DNA from: an uncultured Arenicella sp.
GTDB lineage: Bacteria; Pseudomonadota; Gammaproteobacteria; Arenicellales; Arenicellaceae
Assembly: GCA_937974565.1 (NCBI GenBank)
Contig: CALJWL010000035.1
Location: 1-64,000, forward strand
DNA length: 64,000 nucleotides
Direction: 5' to 3'
In this document: in pieces, positions 27,768-36,856 of the stretch
Numbering within the stretch: the first letter of the stretch is position 1
Layout of the letters: every line of letters starts with the position of its first letter
Made by a program: the position numbers and the translations under genes
Notes under the pieces: generated by a model
Database searches by the model: none
The model's input: only the letters and a program-made list of their open reading frames with translations
Told to the model about the DNA's origin: nothing

Positions 27768-28781
27768 TTAAATTGCATCACGCTTAGTATCCGTCACCAA
27801 CCCGGCCACCATCGCCTGATAAGCCTGCTCTAATATCTCAGAGCCCGAACCAGGAATGTGCGCATTTTGACTAATGTGCCGACGAAATAAGCGTGAACTA
27901 GGCTCACCATGATATAAGCCTACGATATGGCGCGACATGTGATTTAACCGCACGCCAACGCCCACATTACGTTGAACGTAGTCGACGTAATCACGCAGCA
28001 CCTTATCTCGAGTGCGAGGTTGATTATCATCTTGATAAAGTTCGGCGTCTACGCGGGCCATAATATATGGGTTTGAATACGCTTCGCGCCCCATCATCAC
28101 ACCGTCAACGTGAGCAAGATGCCCATGGCACGCTTCAATCGTATTAATGCCCCCGTTAATGATGATCTCCAACTCAGGGAACGCGCGCTTAAGCTCATAG
28201 ACTAATTCGTAATCAAGCGGTGGAACATCACGGTTTTCTTTGGGGCTTAAGCCTTTTAACCAAGCTTTTCGTGCATGCACTAAAAAGGTTTTGCACCCCG
28301 CGTTTGCCGACAGTTCAACCAAATTCCACAACGCCGTTCTGGGTTCCTGGTCATCCACGCCAATACGGCATTTCACCGTCACCGGAATGTCCACCGCGCC
28401 TTGCATTTGTTTTACGTTTTCAGCGACCAACTCAGGGGTTTGCATCAAACACGCACCAAAACGACCAGACTGCACTCGGTCGCTAGGGCACCCGACATTG
28501 ATATTAACCTCATCGTACCCCCACTGCTGCACTAGTTCAGCACATTGGGTCATCGCATCGGGGTCAGAACCACCTAACTGCAAGGCAACAGGATGTTCAA
28601 TTTCATCGAAATCAAGAAACTTAGGCCGATCACCAAATATCAATGCCCCTGTTGTAATCATTTCGGTATAAAGCACCGCGTGTTTTGAAATCAGACGCGC
28701 AAGATAACGCTCGTGTCGGTCCGTACAATCAAGCATCGGCGCAACACAAAAAGTACGATTTATGGAGTGGTGTTGAATCAT
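27768..28781 (-). CDS. dusA: tRNA-dihydrouridine(20/20a) synthase DusA
   Basis: FMN-dependent enzyme reducing uridine in the D-loop of tRNA. At 337 aa it has the DusA pattern: FCVAPMLDCTDRHERYLARL at the N-terminus, LQLGGSDPDAMTQCA, NVGCPSDRVQSGRFGACLM with the catalytic Cys, VKCRIGVDD, FLVHARKAWLKGLSPKENR and INGGINTIE. The DusA-specific YLARLISKHAVLYTEMITTGA separates it from DusB and DusC. It is transcribed alone and converges with the phosphorylase gene only 15 bp away. Confidence 0.95.
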   Translation of the reverse strand: MIQHHSINRTFCVAPMLDCTDRHERYLARLISKHAVLYTEMITTGALIFGDRPKFLDFDEIEHPVALQLGGSDPDAMTQCAELVQQWGYDEVNINVGCPSDRVQSGRFGACLMQTPELVAENVKQMQGAVDIPVTVKCRIGVDDQEPRTALWNLVELSANAGCKTFLVHARKAWLKGLSPKENRDVPPLDYELVYELKRAFPELEIIINGGINTIEACHGHLAHVDGVMMGREAYSNPYIMARVDAELYQDDNQPRTRDKVLRDYVDYVQRNVGVGVRLNHMSRHIVGLYHGEPSSRLFRRHISQNAHIPGSGSEILEQAYQAMVAGLVTDTKRDAI

Positions 28782-28874
28782 GAGCGCGATCTTAGCAAGT
28801 TACATAAAAAAGTTCATGGTAAAAACCCGTAAACGGTGAGTGCAAAATTGATCGTATTTGATGCACGGTTTAGG

Positions 28875-28893
28875 TTTTTTTTTGGGGGGGGGG
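28875..28893. repeat. Adjoining homopolymer tracts T9-G10
   Basis: Nine T are followed directly by ten G in the divergent region between dusA and a lipoprotein gene. Long G-tracts are prone to slippage during replication, and also to sequencing or assembly error, so the exact length should be treated with care. Confidence 0.7.
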
Positions 28894-28997
28894 ACAGCCT
28901 TAACACTTCTTTACCCATCGGCGACTCAAGCACAGCTATGATATAGTTGGAAAACGACTCGATCATAACAAACGCCTTCCTACACACGCGGACCCTA

Positions 28998-29330
28998 ATG
29001 CAACACATCTTCCACAAACTCGCATCCATCATTATCAGCGTGATATTGATCGGCGGCTGCGCATCACATTATGGCGCGGTTACGATCATGACTGAACCGG
29101 CTGGCGTAGAAGTCATTAATGCGGAAGATGACAGCGTGCTGGGTACCACGCCACTGACCACCATTTGGAAAGACAGCAGTCGTAATCGACAGTACGTGGC
29201 ACTAAAATTACGTAAGCAAGGCTATCAGCAAGAAATATCTCATTTTTGGCTCAATATGAGACACACTTCTAAGGAATCGGCAAAAGAAGACGCCAAGATT
29301 GTTCAGGTGGCACTGAAAGAAAAACAGTAA
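28998..29330 (+). CDS. Small lipoprotein with PEGA-like domain
   Basis: A 110-residue predicted lipoprotein. The signal peptide ends in a lipobox, VILIGGC, so acylation at that Cys is expected. The mature part has a PEGA-like beta domain (TIMTEPAGVEVINAEDDSVL; LGTTPLTTIW), a fold common in surface and periplasmic proteins. The start is placed at the ATG preceding a proper signal peptide; an in-frame TTG 17 codons upstream would spoil it. No neighbour indicates a function. Confidence 0.75.
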   Translation: MQHIFHKLASIIISVILIGGCASHYGAVTIMTEPAGVEVINAEDDSVLGTTPLTTIWKDSSRNRQYVALKLRKQGYQQEISHFWLNMRHTSKESAKEDAKIVQVALKEKQ

Positions 29331-29351
29331 CGCAAACTTCTAAACTTACGC

Positions 29352-29642
<291 letters not shown>

Positions 29643-29653
29643 TTACAACAGGC

Positions 29654-30151
29654 TTAGGAACTTTGCTTGAGGCTCGCGTATTTTTCAGACAACGCCGTTT
29701 CGATGTGACTGGGCACAAAGCTTTCTATATCACCGCCGTAATACGAAATCTCCCGAACTAACGACGAGGAAATAAAATAGTTCGATTCTTGTGGTGTTAA
29801 GAATATGGTCTCCACGTTGCTGTCCATTCGGCGATTCGCCGAAGCAAGTTGAAATTCATATTCAAAATCAGACACCGCGCGCAGACCACGGATGACGAAT
29901 TTGGCGTTCTTTCTGGCCACAAAATTAACCAATAAGTCATCAAAACTCTCAACATGCACATGTGGAATGTTTTTCACCGCCTCAGCCACGAGGTCTAGCC
30001 GCTCTTGGGTACTGAAAAGTGGATTTTTTCGCGGGTTGTCCGAGACCGCGATAATTACTTCATCAAATATTTGTTCAGCGCGTTCAACCAAATCCAAATG
30101 ACCATTGGTAATGGGGTCGAACGTGCCCGGATAAATAGCGATCTTTTTCAT
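29654..30151 (-). CDS. coaD: Phosphopantetheine adenylyltransferase CoaD
   Basis: Transfers AMP to 4'-phosphopantetheine in coenzyme A synthesis. The 165-aa nucleotidyltransferase has the TxGH-type motif YPGTFDPITNGHLDLVERA at the N-terminus, VIRGLRAVSDFEYEFQLA, and the ISSSLVRE motif near the C-terminus. It is the normal hexameric bacterial form. It lies between rsmD and the YfhL-type ferredoxin on the same strand. Confidence 0.97.
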   Translation of the reverse strand: MKKIAIYPGTFDPITNGHLDLVERAEQIFDEVIIAVSDNPRKNPLFSTQERLDLVAEAVKNIPHVHVESFDDLLVNFVARKNAKFVIRGLRAVSDFEYEFQLASANRRMDSNVETIFLTPQESNYFISSSLVREISYYGGDIESFVPSHIETALSEKYASLKQSS

Positions 30152-30178
30152 ACGCGCAGTATAACCTGTCAGTCGTGT

Positions 30179-30763
30179 TTAGTAAGTATCGGAAAGTGAA
30201 TATAGACTATAGCGGCTTTGACCGGCTTTGCCTTCACGGCGCAGAGTCCAATTTGAGGAAACCTGCACCGGCGCTTGTTTTGTGGGTTGTTCTATATAAA
30301 TCAATGCATCATCGGACAACCACCCCGGCCGCGTAAGCTGATCAATGACGCTTGGCAACGGGTGATCAGCAAAAGGAGGGTCTAGAAAAACCAACTCAAA
30401 TGGTTTTTCTGGCGGCACTTTTAAAAAAGTCATGGCAGGTTGGGCCGATACAGCGTACTTTTCACGCGGTGCGTTCAGTTCATTTAAGTTATTTTCAATG
30501 ACCTTAGCAACAGGCAAAGCCAACTCAACAAATTGCACGTAATCAGCACCACGCGACAGTGCCTCTGCCCCCAACACCCCCGTGCCCGCAAACAAATCAA
30601 GGCACCGCGCACCCGGCACATCATACATTAACCAATTAAACAGCGTTTCTCGCACTCGGTCTGTGGTGGGGCGTAAACCTTGCGCGTCTAACACCTTGAG
30701 CTTGCGACCACGCCATTGTCCGGCGATGATACGAATAGAGTTTGATTTAGCACGCTTGTTCAT
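30179..30763 (-). CDS. rsmD: 16S rRNA (guanine(966)-N2)-methyltransferase RsmD
   Basis: Methylates G966 of 16S rRNA. Signature SIRIIAGQWRGRKLKVLDAQ starts the protein, followed by LRPTTDRVRETLFNWL, the SAM-binding CLDLFAGTGVLGAEALSRGA, and the catalytic LVFLDPPFA. The start is the ATG giving MNKRAKSNS; a frame 22 codons longer runs into the divergent promoter region and is rejected. It diverges from ftsY, as is usual in this bacterial group. Confidence 0.94.
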   Translation of the reverse strand: MNKRAKSNSIRIIAGQWRGRKLKVLDAQGLRPTTDRVRETLFNWLMYDVPGARCLDLFAGTGVLGAEALSRGADYVQFVELALPVAKVIENNLNELNAPREKYAVSAQPAMTFLKVPPEKPFELVFLDPPFADHPLPSVIDQLTRPGWLSDDALIYIEQPTKQAPVQVSSNWTLRREGKAGQSRYSLYSLSDTY

Positions 30764-30939
30764 TGTGATTTTGTAGCTAATCTCTACAATATGCCCTATC
30801 GAATGACTTAAATTAGCTTGCTGAAACAATATTATAACGAACTAACGATCACATAATTTCGTAAGCTCGCTGTAACATCAGAAATGCCGCCACAGCGTGG
30901 CACCAACACTGAAATTGTTTCAGGGCCGAACCATAACAT

Positions 30940-32175
30940 ATGCCATCAAATATGAGTGACAATAATACGCCGCCTGAGAATATTAACCTGCAACCAAAAA
31001 AGCGTTCTGGGTTGGCACGTTTCTTCTCTCGCAATAAACCCGCAAAAGCCGACGAGACGGCTCTTGCCTCTCCATCTGCGGCTGACGGCTCTTTATCATC
31101 GGCTGAAGGTTCTTTATCATCGGCTGAAGGTTCTCTATCATCGGCTGAAGGTTCTCTATCACCGGCTGAAGGTTCTCTATCACCGGCTGAAGGCTCTCTA
31201 TCACCGGCTGAAGGCTCTGCCCTCTCAGCCGTTGATGATTTGGCCGCTGAGAACGATACGCCACCGGTCTCGGTAGAAGAAGGCTTGGATAAAAGCCGGT
31301 CAAGTTTGCTGGGTAAAATCAGCAGTGCATTCAAAGGTTCATTTGATCTGGATGACGACCTTTTTGATGATCTTGAAGAGGCCTTAATCACCAGCGACAT
31401 TAGCGTCGACGCCAGCCTTAACTTGGTTGAGCGCTTACGAGAACGCGTAAAGAACGACAAAATTCAAGATGCCGCTGGAGTCGTGCAAGGTTTGCGTGCC
31501 GAAGTGGCCGACATGCTAAAACCGGCAGAGCAAGACTGGGCTGTTTTTAACCAACGCCCCTATGTGTTGGTGATGGTCGGGGTGAATGGCGCAGGCAAAA
31601 CCACCACCATCGCCAAAATAGCTAAACAATTTCAAGACCAAGGCAAATCGGTGATACTCGCAGCGGCAGACACATTCAGAGCGGCCGCGGTAGAGCAGTT
31701 GCAAGAATGGGGCCAACGCATGAACATACCGGTGGTGGCACAAAAGCACGGTGCTGACGCAGCGGCCGTCGCGCACGACGCGCTTAACTCCGCAATTGTT
31801 AAAGGCTCACACGTGTTAATTATTGACACAGCAGGTCGGCTGCATACGCAGTCTGACCTTATGGAACAACTGCAAAAAGTGAATCGAGTTCTTAATAACC
31901 TCGACCCATCAATGCCACACGAAGTGATGCAAATTTTAGACGCGAGTACTGGCCAAAATGCACTGTCGCAACTTGAGCATTTTCAGAAAGCCGTTGGCGT
32001 GAATAGCGTTTGCTTAACCAAACTTGATGGTTCCGCTAAAGGTGGTGTTGCGGTATCCGTAACGCAAAAGTTTAAGCTGCCCATTCGATATATTGGCGTG
32101 GGCGAAGGCTATTACGATTTACGGCCATTCGAAGCACAAGCGTTTGCAGATGCGTTGATCCCTGATTTAGCGTAA
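30940..32175 (+). CDS. ftsY: Signal recognition particle receptor FtsY
   Basis: GTPase that receives SRP-ribosome complexes at the membrane. The NG domain fills the C-terminal ~300 residues: P-loop GVNGAGKTT (214-222), ADTFRAAAVEQL, IDTAGRLHTQSDLM and TKLDGSAKGG. The N-terminal acidic A domain, normally variable, contains an almost perfect seven-residue repeat (consensus SLSSAEG or SLSPAEG) encoded by 21-bp DNA repeats. Two ATGs four codons apart (30940, 30952) are possible starts. It leads ftsY-ftsE-ftsX. The repeats should change only the length of the flexible linker. Confidence 0.95.
   Translation: MPSNMSDNNTPPENINLQPKKRSGLARFFSRNKPAKADETALASPSAADGSLSSAEGSLSSAEGSLSSAEGSLSPAEGSLSPAEGSLSPAEGSALSAVDDLAAENDTPPVSVEEGLDKSRSSLLGKISSAFKGSFDLDDDLFDDLEEALITSDISVDASLNLVERLRERVKNDKIQDAAGVVQGLRAEVADMLKPAEQDWAVFNQRPYVLVMVGVNGAGKTTTIAKIAKQFQDQGKSVILAAADTFRAAAVEQLQEWGQRMNIPVVAQKHGADAAAVAHDALNSAIVKGSHVLIIDTAGRLHTQSDLMEQLQKVNRVLNNLDPSMPHEVMQILDASTGQNALSQLEHFQKAVGVNSVCLTKLDGSAKGGVAVSVTQKFKLPIRYIGVGEGYYDLRPFEAQAFADALIPDLA
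31087..31212 (+). repeat. Six tandem 21-bp repeats inside ftsY
   Basis: Six complete 21-bp units follow one another without gaps, each coding for GSLSSAE or GSLSPAE. Units 1-3 carry TCATCG and units 4-6 carry TCACCG at the same place, which suggests two successive expansions. A partial unit follows. Because 21 is a multiple of three, gain or loss of units keeps the reading frame. Confidence 0.92.
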
Positions 32176-32222
32176 ATTAGCACTTTTAACCGGAAACCCA
32201 CTTAGCCAACTCAAAGCCCCCA

Positions 32223-32945
32223 ATGATCAAACTAAGTCAAATTAACAAGCGTTACCCCAATGGCCACGAAGCGTTGAAGGACGTTAGCTTTGATGTTGCG
32301 CAAGGGGAGATGGTATTCTTAGCTGGGCATTCGGGTGCTGGCAAAAGCACTCTATTTAAGTTGATCACTCGAATCGAGAAGCCAACGTCTGGTCAACTGT
32401 TTGTTGACCAACAGAACGTCAGCCGCATGCGCGATTCAAAAGTCGCACTGCTGAGGCGCGAGGTTGGGGTCATTTTTCAAGATCACAAATTACTGATGGA
32501 CCGTACGGTATTCGACAACGTGGCACTGCCTCTTATCGTGATTGGAATGCCACATGATGAGATAAAAAAGCGCGTGCGCGCGGCACTCAATAAAGTTGGC
32601 TTAGACGGCAAAGGCGGCCAAAAGCCCGTTACTCTGTCTGGCGGTGAACAACAACGAGTGGGGATTGCTCGCGCCGTGATAAATAGGCCAAACATTCTGC
32701 TGGCGGATGAACCTACTGGCAACTTAGATGAAACGCTGTCAGATGAGATAATCGATATTTTTGCTGACTTTAACCGCGTTGGGGTGACCGTACTAATCGC
32801 CACGCATGACCTACGCCAAGTAGAGCGGCTTGGTAAAAGAACCCTGCATTTAGAACACGGAGAACTGATTGGAGATTATCGCCACGCATCCAGCGGCTCT
32901 CAGACATCAATGAAGAACACCGACGAGGCACGCACTGATGGGTAG
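32223..32945 (+). CDS. ftsE: Cell division ATP-binding protein FtsE
   Basis: ATPase of the FtsEX complex, which activates peptidoglycan hydrolases at the septum. ABC features: Walker A GHSGAGKST near residue 36, Q-loop VIFQDHKLLMDRTVFDNVAL, signature LSGGEQQR, Walker B ILLADEPTGNLD and the switch His in IATHD. At 240 aa it carries a polar ~20-residue tail beyond the usual end. Its stop lies 8 nt inside ftsX, so the two are translationally coupled. Confidence 0.96.
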   Translation: MIKLSQINKRYPNGHEALKDVSFDVAQGEMVFLAGHSGAGKSTLFKLITRIEKPTSGQLFVDQQNVSRMRDSKVALLRREVGVIFQDHKLLMDRTVFDNVALPLIVIGMPHDEIKKRVRAALNKVGLDGKGGQKPVTLSGGEQQRVGIARAVINRPNILLADEPTGNLDETLSDEIIDIFADFNRVGVTVLIATHDLRQVERLGKRTLHLEHGELIGDYRHASSGSQTSMKNTDEARTDG

Positions 32946-33861
32946 TTATTTTGCGCGTCACGTGCAAGTTTTTTTAGCCACTTTAGGCGATATGGTAAGA
33001 ACCCCTATATCCACCATTAATACTGTGGTGATCATCGCCATCACCTTATTACTGCCCTCATTGCTTTATGTGGTGATTAAAAGCTCACAAGGCCTGAGTG
33101 ATGGTTGGCAAGGTCGGCCACAAATGTCCGTTTTTTTGCAAAAACAAGTCAGCGCCAGCGAAGCCAAACAGATTTTCCAAGAAATTCAGTTGCACCCTTC
33201 AATAGAACTCGCGGAGTTCATCACACCACAGCAAGCCATAGAAGAATTTAGGTTGCTTTCTGGCAGCGTCAGCTTAGACGAAGAGTTGGCGTTTTTAGGA
33301 ACCAACCCATTACCGCCGTCCATTGTATTAATGCCCAACAAAGCGGCCGCCAAAGCCGAATCATTGAATGAACTGAAGGAACAATTGGAAAAGTTCGAAG
33401 GCATTGACACAATCCGTTTAGACCTGGACTGGACTGAACGCTTCAATGCTATTTTAAACGTACTGACACGAATTGGACTGTTGCTGAGTGGGCTTTTAGC
33501 TATGGCCTTGGTACTCATCGTTGGCAACACCATCAAACTGCTTATACATAATCGGCGTGATGAAATAGAAATCACCAAACTAGTAGGCGGAACCAATACC
33601 TTTGTTCGCCGCCCATTCTTATACTACGGCACGCTGTTCGGCCTGTTTGGCGCTCTGGTCTCATTAGTTTTTTTATTGATCGCGGCAAATTTAGTAGAGC
33701 AGCCGTTATCAAAACTGGCATCAGTCTATCAACGACAGTCACTGTTACATGAAATACAAGCCATGGAAGTGCTATGCATTATTGCCGCAGGCGCCATGTT
33801 AGGTTGGTTGTCTGCCCGCTGGTCGGTGGCACAGCATTTATGGAAGATAAAACCCAGTTAA
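32938..33861 (+). CDS. ftsX: Cell division permease-like protein FtsX
   Basis: Membrane partner of FtsE. The 307-aa protein has four predicted membrane helices (one near residue 25-45, three after residue 175) and a large periplasmic loop between the first two (QMSVFLQKQVSASEAKQIFQ to LEKFEGIDTIRLDLDW), which in other bacteria binds the hydrolase activator. IGLLLSGLLAMALVLIVGNT and EITKLVGGTNTFVRRPFLYY are the FtsX-core segments. It is the last gene before the rpoH promoter region. Confidence 0.95.
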   Translation: MGSYFARHVQVFLATLGDMVRTPISTINTVVIIAITLLLPSLLYVVIKSSQGLSDGWQGRPQMSVFLQKQVSASEAKQIFQEIQLHPSIELAEFITPQQAIEEFRLLSGSVSLDEELAFLGTNPLPPSIVLMPNKAAAKAESLNELKEQLEKFEGIDTIRLDLDWTERFNAILNVLTRIGLLLSGLLAMALVLIVGNTIKLLIHNRRDEIEITKLVGGTNTFVRRPFLYYGTLFGLFGALVSLVFLLIAANLVEQPLSKLASVYQRQSLLHEIQAMEVLCIIAAGAMLGWLSARWSVAQHLWKIKPS

Positions 33862-34142
33862 ACGGTCTTTGTATAGCGACGAATGAGCCTAAACACAGTT
33901 AAATACAACGCGCTCAAGGCCATCAGAATTACAAATCGTTAATCGTCGAAACCAAATCGATACCTCCGGTATCTAAGCCTATAAGAACGAGCCATGCTGG
34001 CGTACTTAATGTTGGCATCAAGTCATCACTTAAGTTACGACTGTTGCATATGGCTCATCGCAAACTGGCACTTTTTAAATTGTTACTGCGTTATCCGCTC
34101 AGAAAAGCGCGAGTTTTCACTCTTTAACAGTTATAAAAACTT
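33862..34142. other. ftsX-rpoH intergenic region, upstream part
   Basis: No gene was seen. Together with the promoter and leader that follow, the gap is 443 bases. No T-tailed hairpin ends ftsX, so some readthrough into rpoH, as in many relatives with the ftsYEX-rpoH order, cannot be excluded. Confidence 0.4.
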
Positions 34143-34171
34143 TTGATTTAGACAGAAAACAAATTTATTAG
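34143..34171 (+). promoter_or_regulatory. Sigma-70 promoter of rpoH
   Basis: TTGATT (34143-34148), a 17-bp spacer, and TATTAG (34166-34171). The -10 overlaps the left arm of the CIRCE element, so transcription should start near 34178, inside the CIRCE spacer. Confidence 0.65.
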
Positions 34172-34194
34172 CACTCTCGGATATTGAGTGCTAA
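34168..34194 (+). promoter_or_regulatory. Perfect CIRCE operator (HrcA site) before rpoH
   Basis: TTAGCACTC, nine bases, GAGTGCTAA: an exact match to the CIRCE inverted repeat, the binding site of the heat-shock repressor HrcA. It overlaps the -10 and predicted start of the rpoH promoter, 110 bp before the rpoH start codon. HrcA normally represses groESL and dnaK operons; here it should also repress the gene for sigma-32. hrcA itself is not in the window. Confidence 0.92.
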
Positions 34195-34304
34195 TATAAT
34201 CCAGCAAGGTGATTGAAGACGCTTTCGGCCACCTAACAACATCGAAATTGAGACCTTTTATATTAATTGTTATTTATAAACGCCTCGAATTCAGGAGAAA
34301 TTGA

Positions 34305-35156
34305 ATGAGCAATACAGTCAACGCATTAACTTTACCTCAAGACGCTAATTTAAGTGGATTTTTGAAAGTGGCTAATAGTGCGCCTGTGTTATCAGCAGAG
34401 CACGAAGCTCAACTTTCACGCCAATACCGCGACCACGATGACGTAAACGCGGCGCGCGAGTTAGTGTTGTCACAACTACGCCACGTAATTCATGTAGCCA
34501 AAGGCTTTACGGGCTATGGCCTGCCGGTGTCCGATTTAATTCAGGAAGGCAATATTGGCCTGATGAAAGCAGTGAAAAATTTCGACCCCGACCGTGGCAT
34601 TCGTCTGGTGTCTTATGCCGTACACTGGATCAAGGCTGAGATATACGAATACGTACTTAAAAATTGGAAGATCGTCAAAGTTGCCACAACAAAGGCACAA
34701 CGTAAGCTGTTCTTCAACCTACGTAAAGCGCGTAAGTCATTAAGTACAATGACCGAACAAGAGACTCACGATCTAGCGTCTAACTTAGACGTTCCGGTTA
34801 AAACCGTGCGTGAAATGGAACTGCGCATGACATCGAGTGACGTTGCCTTCGATGGCCGCGATTCAGACGACGATGAATTCTCAACTAGCCCGTCCGCCTA
34901 TTTGCCTGACATGCGTTATAACCCTGAAGAGGTTGTGAGTAAAACTGAGACCAGCCACAATAACCGCGAAGCCTTATACGCGGCTATTGAAGGTTTGGAT
35001 AGCCGCAGTAAAAATATTCTGAAGCGTCGCTGGTTAGACGAAGACAATAAAGCCACATTACACGATCTAGCGGCTGAATATGGCGTGTCCGCCGAACGTA
35101 TTCGTCAGATCGAAAAGCGTGCAATGGAAAAAATGAGAGGGCAAATCGCCCTTTAA
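34305..35156 (+). CDS. rpoH: Heat-shock sigma factor RpoH (sigma-32)
   Basis: Directs RNA polymerase to heat-shock promoters. The 283-aa protein has region 2 (ELVLSQLRHVIHVAKGFTGY; DLIQEGNIGLMKAVKNFDP; GIRLVSYAVHWIKAEIYEYV), the RpoH box QRKLFFNLRKARK that marks sigma-32 against other sigma factors, and region 4 (RRWLDEDNKATLHDLAAEYG; SAERIRQIEKRAMEKM). The start follows the ribosome site CAGGAGAAATTG. A perfect CIRCE element sits over its promoter, indicating repression by HrcA in addition to any post-transcriptional control. Confidence 0.97.
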   Translation: MSNTVNALTLPQDANLSGFLKVANSAPVLSAEHEAQLSRQYRDHDDVNAARELVLSQLRHVIHVAKGFTGYGLPVSDLIQEGNIGLMKAVKNFDPDRGIRLVSYAVHWIKAEIYEYVLKNWKIVKVATTKAQRKLFFNLRKARKSLSTMTEQETHDLASNLDVPVKTVREMELRMTSSDVAFDGRDSDDDEFSTSPSAYLPDMRYNPEEVVSKTETSHNNREALYAAIEGLDSRSKNILKRRWLDEDNKATLHDLAAEYGVSAERIRQIEKRAMEKMRGQIAL

Positions 35157-35230
35157 AGGTCTTCCGAATAATCCGCACTCTATGAACTTATAAACAGTTA
35201 GACTGCTTACAATCTAACTACCAAAAATTA

Positions 35231-35259
35231 AGGCCCTTTCGCAAGAAAGGGCTTTTTTT
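35231..35259 (+). terminator. Intrinsic terminator of rpoH
   Basis: GCCCTTTC and GAAAGGGC enclose a GCAA loop and are followed by seven T. The rest of the gap to the glutathione reductase gene (35260-35470) shows no gene; its promoter must lie there. Confidence 0.93.
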
Positions 35260-35470
35260 ACGAGTATTTTTTAATGACGCCACTCTCACGCATGAATGTC
35301 ATATTATTAACCTTTACTTTAAATTGAGTATTATTCTCATCCGCCAGTGATGAAACATCTTTCTGGCCAATCAACATCCCTAGTCTGCGTCGAGACCTTA
35401 CAGTACGATAGCAGTGAAAAAATGAGAGCGCCACTACAAGGCGTTTCAAGAACAAATAGTTGGAGTACCC

Positions 35471-36817
35471 ATGAGTAAGTATGACTTAGTAGTTATTGGC
35501 GGCGGATCAGGCGGCGTAAGAGCAGCCCGCATCGCAGCTGGACACGGCGCGAAGGTCGCAATATGCGAGGAATATCGTTACGGCGGCACCTGCGTTATTC
35601 GCGGTTGTGTGCCCAAAAAGATGATGGTCTATGCTTCTCACTTCGCCGAAGAGTTTCACGACAGTGCCAGCTATGGTTGGTCAACCACGATCAATGGATT
35701 CGACTGGTCAACTTTAATCAAGAACAAAGACCAAGAAATAGATCGTCTTAATGGCATTTATATTAAATTATTAGAAAATGCTGGTGTTGACATTCTTCAT
35801 GGCACTGGGTCACTGGTGGACGCCAACACCGTTGCTGTAGGTAATAAAACGCTCAGCGCGGACAAAATTCTGATTGCGACAGGCGGCACGCCCTTTATGC
35901 CTGAGATACCTGGCATCGAACACGCAATAAGCTCAAACGAAGTTTTCCATCTTGATGAACAACCCAAATCAGCTATTGTTGTTGGTGGTGGTTATATCGC
36001 TGTTGAATTCGCTGGAATCTTTAATGGCATTGGCACTGACACCAGCTTGCTCTATCGTGGTAAGCAAATACTTCGCGGCTTTGACAATGATATCCGTCAA
36101 CACCTTGCACAAGAGATCACCAAAAAAGGCATAGATCTGCAACTTAATAATAATGTCGAATCCATTGCTCTAACTAACGACAAACGTAAACGCGTTACGT
36201 TTACCGATGGCCGTGAAAAAGTGGTCGACTGCGTCTTGTTTGCTACGGGCCGTAACCCAGCCACCGCCGCGCTTGCGCTGGATAAGGCCGGAATAGCCTT
36301 AGGCCGAAAAGGTGAAATCAAAGTCGACCAGTACTCACGCACAAATATTGAAAATATTTTCGCTGTTGGTGATGTCACTGACCGGATAGCACTCACGCCC
36401 GTAGCCACAATGGAAGGGCATGCTTTCGCAGACACCTTCTTTGGCAACAATGAGCGCTTAGCCGATCATGATAATGTACCGTCCGCTGTGTTTTCTCAGC
36501 CCCCCATTGGTTCGGTAGGTTTAAGTACTGAAGAAGCTCGAGATAGATTCGACAACGTAGATACCTATACATCAGAGTTTCGCATTCTGAAACACACACT
36601 GACTGAAAATACCGAACGAACCATGATGAAGCTGATTGTAGACGCCGATTCAGATAAGGTTGTTGGCGCACATATGATTGGGCCAGATGCCGCAGAAATC
36701 ATGCAAGGCATTGCGATTGCCATTAAAGCTGGCGCCACCAAGACTCACTTTAATTCCACCGTAGGCATTCACCCAAGTACCGCAGAAGAGTTTTGCACGA
36801 TGCGAACTAAAGATTAG
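35471..36817 (+). CDS. gor: Glutathione-disulfide reductase
   Basis: NADPH- and FAD-dependent reduction of oxidised glutathione. The 448-aa flavoprotein starts with the FAD loop VVIGGGSGGVRAARIAA, then the redox disulfide GGTCVIRGCVPKK (Cys41 and Cys46). The NAD(P)-binding VVGGGYIAVEFAGIFNGIG follows, then IFAVGDVTDRIALTPVA, and at the C-terminus the catalytic dyad GIHPSTAEEF. GTCVIRGCVPKK is the form seen in glutathione reductases rather than lipoamide dehydrogenase or mercuric reductase. The start is preceded by GGAGT. It is transcribed alone. Confidence 0.93.
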   Translation: MSKYDLVVIGGGSGGVRAARIAAGHGAKVAICEEYRYGGTCVIRGCVPKKMMVYASHFAEEFHDSASYGWSTTINGFDWSTLIKNKDQEIDRLNGIYIKLLENAGVDILHGTGSLVDANTVAVGNKTLSADKILIATGGTPFMPEIPGIEHAISSNEVFHLDEQPKSAIVVGGGYIAVEFAGIFNGIGTDTSLLYRGKQILRGFDNDIRQHLAQEITKKGIDLQLNNNVESIALTNDKRKRVTFTDGREKVVDCVLFATGRNPATAALALDKAGIALGRKGEIKVDQYSRTNIENIFAVGDVTDRIALTPVATMEGHAFADTFFGNNERLADHDNVPSAVFSQPPIGSVGLSTEEARDRFDNVDTYTSEFRILKHTLTENTERTMMKLIVDADSDKVVGAHMIGPDAAEIMQGIAIAIKAGATKTHFNSTVGIHPSTAEEFCTMRTKD

Positions 36818-36856
36818 AAACCAATTAACGATTCAATCCACCCCTTCCCCACAATT

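Noticed and set aside
30849-31460. Possible 203-residue leftward gene opposite ftsY
   Set aside because: An artefact of the 21-bp repeats, which stay open in several frames on both strands (Arg/Glu/Ser/Asp-rich).
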